A stretch of 5,292 bases of DNA from Patescibacteria group bacterium (GTDB lineage: Bacteria; Patescibacteriota; Minisyncoccia; Phycocordibacterales; JAGLOS01): assembly GCA_018814635.1 (NCBI GenBank), contig JAHIYV010000127.1:1-5292 (forward strand), given 5' to 3'. A program made the position numbers and the translations under genes. The notes beneath the pieces are model-generated. The model worked only from the letters and a program-made list of their open reading frames with translations. It made no database searches and was not told where the DNA came from. Positions 1 through 3,641 of the stretch are shown in pieces. Numbering within the stretch: position 1 is the first letter of the stretch; each line of letters starts with the position of its first letter.

Positions 1-161
1 CTTCCAATTGGTTCAACTCTGTTAAATTCCTTCATGCTTTGAAAAAATCTATTAAGATCATTGATGTCTTTAAAGATATTTCTTTTATCTACTCCACGAT
101 TGTATATGTGATAGTATTCGTCGTTTGCAAATGGTATTTTTGTTGTTCTTTTTATTTTTAT
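1..161 (-). CDS. REP-associated tyrosine transposase (RAYT/Y1_Tnp, IS200-like), N-terminal part, runs off the window
   Basis: Reading the minus strand from 161 to 1 gives 53 open codons containing YYHIYNRGVDKRNIF followed by a D-x-N-RFF stretch. This is the typical beginning of RAYT-family Y1 transposases, single-strand DNA transposases related to IS200/IS605 TnpA. The catalytic HUH motif and tyrosine would lie beyond the window edge, so activity cannot be judged. The start is unclear: the first codons after the predicted transcription start are ATA AAA ATA AAA, with no in-frame ATG, GTG or TTG until the ATG at codon 43, inside the conserved domain. An upstream in-frame TTG lies within the inverted repeat and before the -10 box. 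The gene may use AUA, be leaderless, or be decayed. It diverges from the tRNA-Cys/SepRS unit and has no evident link to cysteine coding. The family call is confident, the gene boundary is not. Confidence 0.75.
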   Translation of the reverse strand, partial: MKIKRTTKIPFANDEYYHIYNRGVDKRNIFKDINDLNRFFQSMKEFNRVEPIG

Positions 162-168
162 GTTGGAT

Positions 169-197
169 ATTATAGCACTTGGGGGTTCAACACCCAA
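169..197 (-). promoter_or_regulatory. Extended -10 promoter for the transposase
   Basis: On the minus strand, TATAAT (174-169) is preceded by TG one base upstream (extended -10). A TTGGGT at 197-192 lies 17 bases upstream as a weak -35. The -35 and spacer lie inside the inverted repeat at 176-200, so binding of that repeat by a transposase would also block the promoter. The autoregulation is inference. Confidence 0.55.
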
Positions 198-200
198 GTG
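176..200. repeat. Inverted repeat CACTTGGG...CCCAAGTG, REP-like
   Basis: Left arm CACTTGGG (176-183) and right arm CCCAAGTG (193-200) are perfect complements around a 9-base centre, GGTTCAACA. The repeat sits just upstream of the RAYT-like gene. RAYT transposases act on palindromic REP sequences with a nearby GTAG or GGAG tetranucleotide. A GTAG lies at 211-214, itself flanked by TGTCA (206-210) and TGACA (215-219). A REP/subterminal hairpin role is therefore plausible but unproven. Confidence 0.5.
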
Positions 201-289
201 TAATCTGTCAGTAGTGACAAACCCTTGTTTGGCTTGTTTGCTCTATCCTGTCTTGTACTTCTTGTACTGTCCTTGCCCTGTCCTCGCCC
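201..289. other. Non-coding, pyrimidine-rich spacer with short repeats
   Basis: I see no gene between the inverted repeat and the promoter at 290. The plus strand is strongly C/T-biased. It holds two copies of TTGTACT (253-259, 262-268) and an imperfect tandem pair of 11-mers, TGTCCTTGCCC (268-278) and TGTCCTCGCCC (279-289), which ends exactly where the -35 box begins. It may be REP debris or an upstream promoter element; nothing in the sequence decides this. Confidence 0.4.
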
Positions 290-318
290 TTGACATTGTT
301 TTTTTAAAACCATATTCT
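290..318 (+). promoter_or_regulatory. Sigma70-type promoter of the tRNA-Cys/SepRS/SepCysS unit
   Basis: A perfect TTGACA (290-295), a 17-base spacer and TATTCT (313-318) predict transcription start near 325, about 10 bases before the tRNA. No promoter or terminator was seen between the tRNA and the end of SepCysS at 3057, so tRNA, sepS and pscS probably form one transcript. No leader peptide or attenuator lies between this promoter and the tRNA, unlike the second unit. Confidence 0.75.
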
Positions 319-334
319 TAAAGGGTATTTTTAA

Positions 335-405
335 GTCGGGATGGCAGAGCGGTTATGCAGCCGGTTGCAGACCGGTGTAGGTGGGTTCGACTCCCTCTCT
401 CGACT
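335..405 (+). tRNA. tRNA-Cys (anticodon GCA), ordinary cloverleaf, no encoded CCA
   Basis: Acceptor stem GTCGGGA (335-341) pairs with TCTCGAC (398-404), with one G-U. T8-G9 follows, then D-stem GCA/TGC with G18-G19 in the loop. Anticodon stem GCCGG (360-364) pairs with CCGGT (372-376) around loop TTGCAGA, anticodon GCA at 367-369. The variable loop is short (377-380). T-stem GTGGG/CCCTC has a T-T mismatch around loop TTCGACT. The discriminator is U73 (405), the usual tRNA-Cys identity base. CCA is not encoded: the next bases are C and then the ATG of SepRS. Linkage to SepRS/SepCysS suggests this is the tRNA acylated with phosphoserine; that is inference, since CysRS could also charge it. Confidence 0.92.
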
Positions 406-406
406 C

Positions 407-1906
407 ATGTTTAATTCAAAAATTTCTAAAAAACAAAAGGGTGGAATAAAAGGTAAACCCAGCACCATTTTTCCTCCCAAAAAAGAAAAAATAGTGCTGG
501 GAAAACCCCACCCGGTTACACAATTTGTTTCAAACTTCCGAAACACCTTGCTGAATTTAAGTTTTGACGAAATCATAAATCCTTCAATCGTGAACGAAGA
601 GGATGTGTATAAGCAATATGGGCCAGAGGCCCCGCTTATTTTGGATAGAAGTTTTTATCTCGCAGGTCTTTCTAGGATTGAACTTGGAATTTCCAAAAAA
701 ATTACAACTCAAATAAAAAAAATTGCTGATATTGATATTTCAAAACTTAGGCAAATTTTCCGCGAACTCAAGGAAGCAAAAACAGAAGCAGACGATTTGG
801 TTGAAGAATTAGTAAAACAATTAAAAATTAAAACTGAACACGCAATACAGATATTGGCTTTGTTTCCAGAAATGAAAAAGTTGGAACCAATACCAACTAA
901 ATTAATACTTCGTTCTCATATGACTGCGGCGTGGTATTTAACAGTCAGTTCTTTGGCGCAAAAAAGCGATGATACTCTAAAATTATTTTCAATAGGACCT
1001 AGGTTTAGAAGAGAACAACGATTAGATGCGTTTCATCTTTATGAAAGTTTATCAGCATCTGTGGTAATGGCCGGTAAAAAAATTAACTTAAAACAAGGAA
1101 AAGAATTAACAAAAAAAATTCTTACGGATTTTGGTTTTGAAAAAGTCAAATTTCAAACTAAAACAGCGACTTCAAATTATTACACACAAGGAACCGAATT
1201 TGAAATTTTTGTGAAGTTAAACGGCAAAGATGTAGAAATAGGTGATGGAGGTTTGTATTCTTCCACAAGTTGCGAAAACTATAATATTCCATATCCTGTT
1301 TTTAATGTTGGTTTTGGTGTTGAGAGAATTGTTATGATTATGGAAAACATAAAGGATATTCGCACATTGGTTTACCCTCAATTTTACGGTCAAACTTTTT
1401 TTTCTGATCAAGATATCGCTGAAGGTATTAGTTTTAAGCAACAACCAAAGACTCTACAAGGAAAAACTTTTGCTAAAAAAATAGCGTCCGCAATTTTGAA
1501 ACACAAAGACGATCTTGGTATAAAAGAGATATTAGTTTACAAAGGACAAGGATTTAAGATTTTTATTAGCGAACCAGAAGAAGGTAAAAAATTATTAGGT
1601 CCTGCTGGATTAAATGTTGTTTATGTTTACGGCGGGAATATATTAGGGGTTAATGAAAAAGACCAAAAATTTGCGGAAGTTATTAAAAAAGGCGTGCGAG
1701 TTTGTAGTTATATTGAAGCGTTTTCAAACTTATTTGCCAGTTTTGCTGAAAAAAAAGTTTTTGGAAAACATACACTAAAAATGGCAGACACATTGCCATC
1801 AATCAACCTAACACTTAAAAAAGAACAGGAACGATTTATTGTCAGCCAACAGAAAAAAATTGATGTCAGAGGACCAATATTCCTTGATTGCGAAATAACA
1901 AAATAA
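407..1906 (+). CDS. sepS: O-phosphoseryl-tRNA(Cys) synthetase (SepRS)
   Basis: This class II aminoacyl-tRNA synthetase attaches O-phosphoserine to tRNA-Cys, the first step of tRNA-dependent cysteine synthesis. It has 499 residues; archaeal SepRS proteins are about 530-540. HPVTQF near residue 35 and VYKQYGPEA (67-75) open the catalytic domain. RSHMT (169-173) supplies the His and Thr, and SLSAS (214-218) the two serines, that in archaeal SepRS contact the phosphate. FRREQRLDAFH (200-210) is class II motif 2 and GFGVER (302-307) motif 3. The C-terminal part should hold the anticodon-binding region. I chose ATG 407, one base after the tRNA discriminator, because an earlier in-frame ATG (341) lies inside the tRNA. 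There is no Shine-Dalgarno, so the mRNA may be leaderless after tRNA 3'-end processing. PheRS-like relatives are excluded by the HMT and SLSAS motifs. Confidence 0.95.
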   Translation: MFNSKISKKQKGGIKGKPSTIFPPKKEKIVLGKPHPVTQFVSNFRNTLLNLSFDEIINPSIVNEEDVYKQYGPEAPLILDRSFYLAGLSRIELGISKKITTQIKKIADIDISKLRQIFRELKEAKTEADDLVEELVKQLKIKTEHAIQILALFPEMKKLEPIPTKLILRSHMTAAWYLTVSSLAQKSDDTLKLFSIGPRFRREQRLDAFHLYESLSASVVMAGKKINLKQGKELTKKILTDFGFEKVKFQTKTATSNYYTQGTEFEIFVKLNGKDVEIGDGGLYSSTSCENYNIPYPVFNVGFGVERIVMIMENIKDIRTLVYPQFYGQTFFSDQDIAEGISFKQQPKTLQGKTFAKKIASAILKHKDDLGIKEILVYKGQGFKIFISEPEEGKKLLGPAGLNVVYVYGGNILGVNEKDQKFAEVIKKGVRVCSYIEAFSNLFASFAEKKVFGKHTLKMADTLPSINLTLKKEQERFIVSQQKKIDVRGPIFLDCEITK

Positions 1907-1917
1907 AAAATTAATTT

Positions 1918-3057
1918 ATGGATAAAGATTTTCTGAAAAAATTTGTTAATATAAAACGAGAGACAAAGGCGATGATAAACATTGACCCCTTGCAAGCTGG
2001 CGGTAAATTAACTGACGAGGCGAGACAAGCTCTTGTTGAGTGGGGTGATGGTTTTTCGGTATGTGATTTTTGCCCTGGAAGATTGGAGGGTATTAAAAAA
2101 CCGCCTATTTATGATTTTGTTCATCAAGCACTTCCTGATTTTATCGGGGCTGATGTAGTTCATTTAACTCATGGAGCAAGAGAAGGAAAATTTTTAATAA
2201 TGCACGCGCTCGCCCAACCAAACGATTTTATTATCATAGACAAAAGCGCTCATTATACCACTTATGTCGCGGCGGAAAGAGCGGGGTTAAAAATTAAAGT
2301 GGTGGAAAATTCCGGGTATCCGGAATTCAAAATTAATGTTGATGATTACGAAAAAGCAATAAATGAAATACAGAATGAGGGAAAAGGGAAAATCGCTTTG
2401 CTAGTTCTTACCTATCCAGACGGCAATTACGGCAATCTTCCCGATGCAAAAAAACTAGCGACAATTTCACAAAAATACAAAATTCCATTTTTATTAAACA
2501 CCGCTTACGCGGTTGGAAGAATGCCTATTAATATGAATGAGACTGGCGCAGACTTTATTGTTGCTAGTGGACATAAATCAATGGCAAGTTCTGGTCCGAT
2601 TGGTTTTGTTGGGATGAAAAAAGAATGGGACGAAGTTCTTTTTAAGAAATCACAGTATTTTGCAAAAAAGGAAGTGGGAATATTAGGGTGTGTGTCGCGA
2701 GGAACGGCAATAATGACCTTGATGGCTTCTTTCCCTTCTGTTGTGGAAAGAATAAAAGAATGGCCAAAACAAGTAGAAAAAGCCCAATGGTTTTCTAGGC
2801 AACTAGAAAAACAGGGATTAAAACAATTAGGAGAAAAACCTCATAACCATGATCTTATGTTTTTTGAAGCGGAAAAATTATATGAAATTTCAAAAACCCA
2901 TAAAGGTGGCGCATTTTTTCTATATAAAGAATTAAAAAAGAACAACATCTGGGGAATTAAACCCGGCCTAACAAAAAATTTCAAACTCTCAACTTTCGCA
3001 GCCAACAAAGAAGAGTTACAGAAAGTGGTTGATGTTTTTGCGAGTCTTTTAGATTAA
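1918..3057 (+). CDS. pscS: Sep-tRNA:Cys-tRNA synthase (SepCysS)
   Basis: This PLP enzyme converts phosphoseryl-tRNA(Cys) to Cys-tRNA(Cys) with a sulfur donor, the second step after SepRS. The 379-residue protein is about the normal length. SVCDFCPGRL (47-56) carries the paired cysteines C49 and C52. A third conserved cysteine, C258, lies in GILGCVSRGT. These match the three catalytic or Fe-S-ligating cysteines of archaeal SepCysS (C39, C42, C247 in Archaeoglobus numbering). ASGHKSMASSGP (217-228) holds the Schiff-base lysine K220, and LTHGAREGK (83-91) is the PLP-phosphate region. There is no SepCysE-like N-terminal extension, so this bacterium would need direct SepRS contact or none. It starts 11 bases after sepS with no Shine-Dalgarno, implying an operon. 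With all three cysteines and the lysine present, activity is expected. The sulfur donor is not encoded in this window. Confidence 0.96.
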   Translation: MDKDFLKKFVNIKRETKAMINIDPLQAGGKLTDEARQALVEWGDGFSVCDFCPGRLEGIKKPPIYDFVHQALPDFIGADVVHLTHGAREGKFLIMHALAQPNDFIIIDKSAHYTTYVAAERAGLKIKVVENSGYPEFKINVDDYEKAINEIQNEGKGKIALLVLTYPDGNYGNLPDAKKLATISQKYKIPFLLNTAYAVGRMPINMNETGADFIVASGHKSMASSGPIGFVGMKKEWDEVLFKKSQYFAKKEVGILGCVSRGTAIMTLMASFPSVVERIKEWPKQVEKAQWFSRQLEKQGLKQLGEKPHNHDLMFFEAEKLYEISKTHKGGAFFLYKELKKNNIWGIKPGLTKNFKLSTFAANKEELQKVVDVFASLLD

Positions 3058-3081
3058 TTCCTGAACCGAAGGATAAAAAAT

Positions 3082-3109
3082 TTGACATTTATTTTAACTT
3101 TGATATTAT
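3082..3109 (+). promoter_or_regulatory. Sigma70-type promoter of the attenuated tRNA-Cys/cysS unit
   Basis: Perfect TTGACA (3082-3087), a 16-base spacer and TATTAT (3104-3109) with an extended-10 TG at 3101-3102. Predicted start is about 3115-3117, only 4-6 bases before the leader-peptide ATG at 3121. An overlapping TATTAT at 3107-3112 would make the RNA still closer to leaderless. The promoter lies 24 bases after the SepCysS stop with no terminator between, so read-through from unit 1 is also possible. Confidence 0.75.
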
Positions 3110-3120
3110 TATCAACAAGT

Positions 3121-3189
3121 ATGAAATATCAAATTAGTCAAAACTGTTGCGCTTGTTACAACTCTTTCTTGAAAAAGGGGCTGTTTTGA
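3121..3189 (+). CDS. Cysteine-rich leader peptide 1 (22 aa, contains NCCAC)
   Basis: The frame ATG...TGA encodes 22 residues: MKYQISQN, then CCAC, then YNSFLKKGLF. Three of four consecutive codons (TGT 3145, TGC 3148, GCT, TGT 3154) read Cys. It begins a few bases after a strong promoter, ends just before an intrinsic terminator and precedes Cys-tRNA genes, the layout of an amino-acid attenuator leader. There is no Shine-Dalgarno downstream of the predicted transcription start, so initiation would be nearly leaderless. The Cys run is correctly spaced: a ribosome with TGT 3154 in its A site would cover RNA to about 3168 and leave 3169-3180 free to form an antiterminator. A ribosome finishing at 3189 would cover that segment. 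No function for the peptide itself is suggested. The reading frame is seen; its use as an attenuator is inferred. Confidence 0.75.
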   Translation: MKYQISQNCCACYNSFLKKGLF

Positions 3190-3234
3190 TAATTTTTTAA
3201 AAGTTAAAAATTTAAACGACAACTTCTTTTTCAA
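3169..3234 (+). promoter_or_regulatory. Antiterminator pairing of Cys attenuator 1
   Basis: The RNA segment 3169-3180 (TTGAAAAAGGGG), inside the end of the leader peptide, can pair continuously with 3223-3234 (CTTCTTTTTCAA): 12 bp, of which two are G-U. The second segment is most of the left arm and loop of the terminator at 3221-3246, so the two structures exclude each other. Ribosome stalling at the Cys codons leaves 3169-3180 free (read-through); complete translation covers it (termination). With no translation the antiterminator also forms, as I see no upstream protector segment. Confidence 0.65.
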
Positions 3235-3252
3235 AAGGAGTTTTTTGTTTTT
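3221..3252 (+). terminator. Intrinsic terminator of Cys attenuator 1
   Basis: AACTTCTT (3221-3228) pairs with AAGGAGTT (3235-3242), one G-U included, around a 6-base centre TTTCAA. A T-run at 3241-3246 follows and T5 resumes at 3248. It lies between leader peptide 1 and the type II tRNA, where it would stop transcription before the tRNA. It may also end transcripts reading through from SepCysS. Confidence 0.7.
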
Positions 3253-3312
3253 ACACCAATAGTAATTAAATATAGTTACCTTTGGCGTGAAAGCAAAAAT
3301 AGAAGCTTTCAC
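3251..3312 (+). other. Hairpins between attenuator 1 and the type II tRNA
   Basis: A perfect 8-bp inverted repeat, GTGAAAGC (3287-3294) and GCTTTCAC (3305-3312), has a 10-base A-rich loop. Just upstream, 3252-3265 can pair imperfectly with 3276-3289, using CCAA/TTGG and GTAA/TTAC cores. The two hairpins share 3287-3289 and so partly compete. They may be pre-tRNA 5' leader structure, a processing signal or a further switch. There is no T-run after the 3312 arm, so it is not an ordinary terminator. Confidence 0.45.
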
Positions 3313-3332
3313 ATAGTAGTTCTTTTTAGGAG

Positions 3333-3423
3333 GATGCGTGGCGAAACGGCAAACGCGGCAACCTGCAGGGTTGTTGGCCCAACTAAATGGGTCTTGCGGG
3401 TTCAACTCCCGCCCGCGTCTCCA
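3333..3423 (+). tRNA. Type II (long variable arm) tRNA with Cys anticodon GCA
   Basis: Acceptor GATGCG (3333-3338) pairs with CGCGTC (3414-3419), U73 at 3420 and an encoded CCA at 3421-3423. T8-G9 is followed by a 3-bp D-stem GCG/CGC with GG at 3348-3349. Anticodon stem GCAAC (3358-3362) pairs with GTTGT (3370-3374) around CTGCAGG, anticodon GCA at 3365-3367. Then comes a long variable arm: GGCCCA (3376-3381) pairs with TGGGTC (3388-3393), loop ACTAAA. The T-arm is GCGGG-TTCAACT-CCCGC. Bacterial tRNA-Cys is normally type I, so the long arm is exceptional. The acceptor pairs only 6 bp in this register, with C3413 unpaired; G3332-T3420 would add a seventh pair but change the discriminator. Serine- and leucine-type tRNAs have similar arms, but U73 and GCA favour cysteine. 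Charging by SepRS, CysRS or SerRS cannot be told from sequence. Confidence 0.85.
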
Positions 3424-3456
3424 ATCTTTTTATTGAGGAAAATTAGTTTTTTACAA

Positions 3457-3468
3457 TAAGGAGGTGAT
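3457..3468 (+). promoter_or_regulatory. Near-perfect Shine-Dalgarno of leader peptide 2
   Basis: TAAGGAGGTGAT is complementary over 12 bases to the usual bacterial 16S rRNA 3' tail. Eight bases separate GGAGG from the ATG at 3473. None of sepS, pscS or cysS shows a comparable site, so the strongest ribosome entry signal in the window serves a five-codon frame. GGAGG (3460-3464) could also pair with CCTCC (3503-3507) in the left arm of the following terminator. Confidence 0.85.
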
Positions 3469-3472
3469 AGTA

Positions 3473-3490
3473 ATGTGTAAATGTTGCTAA
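3473..3490 (+). CDS. Five-codon cysteine leader peptide 2 (MCKCC)
   Basis: ATG TGT AAA TGT TGC TAA encodes Met-Cys-Lys-Cys-Cys. It is preceded by a near-perfect Shine-Dalgarno and followed after 6 bases by a strong terminator hairpin, directly before tRNA-Cys and cysS. Three of five codons are Cys, and both Cys codons (UGU, UGC) are sampled. A ribosome waiting with TGC 3485-3487 in its A site would reach to about 3499 and obstruct the base of the terminator stem (3497-3524). A released ribosome would let the stem form. This points to attenuation by charged tRNA-Cys through direct blocking of the terminator, rather than through a long antiterminator, which I could not find. Chance is unlikely given the ribosome site, composition and position. 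The mechanism is inference. Confidence 0.8.
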   Translation: MCKCC

Positions 3491-3496
3491 ATATTT

Positions 3497-3534
3497 GGGC
3501 TTCCTCCATACGAGGAGGAAGCCCCCCATTTTTT
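3497..3534 (+). terminator. Strong intrinsic terminator of Cys attenuator 2
   Basis: GGGCTTCCTCC (3497-3507) pairs perfectly over 11 bp with GGAGGAAGCCC (3514-3524), loop ATACGA, followed by CCCA and six T (3529-3534). The T-run ends exactly at the first base of the next tRNA (3535). Unconditional termination here would silence tRNA-Cys and cysS, so it must be bypassed under some condition or those genes need another promoter; I found no convincing one. Confidence 0.88.
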
Positions 3535-3609
3535 GGCCAGGTAGCCAAGTAGTAAGGCATCGGTCTGCAAAACTGATATACACGGGTGCAATTCCCGTCC
3601 TGGCCTCCA
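3535..3609 (+). tRNA. tRNA-Cys (anticodon GCA), type I, with unusual A18 and G55
   Basis: Acceptor GGCCAGG (3535-3541) pairs perfectly with CCTGGCC (3599-3605); U73 is at 3606 and CCA is encoded (3607-3609). The D-stem is GCC/GGC. Anticodon stem TCGGT (3560-3564) pairs with ACTGA (3572-3576) around CTGCAAA, anticodon GCA at 3567-3569. The variable loop has five bases. T-stem ACGGG/CCCGT encloses TGCAATT. The D-loop reads AAGTAGTAA, giving A18-G19 rather than G18-G19, and position 55 is G rather than T, so the normally near-universal G18-U55 tertiary pair is replaced by A and G. The body otherwise resembles bacterial tRNA-Cys. It lies 33 bases before cysS and is probably co-transcribed with it, which suggests it is the CysRS partner. 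Confidence 0.92.
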
Positions 3610-3641
3610 TATTAAAAATTAATGCAAAAACAAAAAATTAT

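Noticed and set aside
176..200. T-arm of a tRNA fragment (GGGGGTTCAACACCC)
   Set aside because: No acceptor or anticodon arm surrounds it; it is better explained as a palindrome next to the RAYT gene.
341..406. In-frame N-terminal extension of SepRS from ATG 341
   Set aside because: The 22 extra codons lie wholly within the tRNA-Cys gene (335-405); ATG 407 gives a sensible SepRS start.
3059..3073. Terminator after SepCysS (TCCT...AGGA)
   Set aside because: Only a 4-bp stem, and the following run is A rather than T.
3250..3276. Possible promoter TTTACA-15-TATAGT before the type II tRNA
   Set aside because: The spacer is short and the boxes fall within hairpin-forming sequence; it is much weaker than the promoter at 3082-3109. 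It would bypass attenuator 1 if real.
3112..3405. Minus-strand open frame of 97 codons
   Set aside because: It overlaps the leader, attenuator and tRNA, has no family resemblance and is a shadow. Other minus-strand frames under sepS and cysS were rejected for the same reason.
3429..3457. Possible promoter with -10 TACAAT before leader 2
   Set aside because: The -35 at 17-base spacing (TTTATT) is poor, and the start site would fall in the Shine-Dalgarno of MCKCC, destroying it.
3334..3459. Open frame beginning ATG at 3334 after GGAGG
   Set aside because: The Shine-Dalgarno touches the ATG with no spacing, and the sequence is explained by the type II tRNA fold.
3424..3534. T-box riboswitch before tRNA-Cys/cysS
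   Set aside because: The conserved T-box antiterminator sequence is absent and the space is too short; the Cys-codon leader explains the terminator better.
3495..3641. In-frame N-terminal extension of CysRS
   Set aside because: It runs through the terminator and the tRNA. CysRS homology (C28, HIGN 37-40) has normal numbering from ATG 3642.
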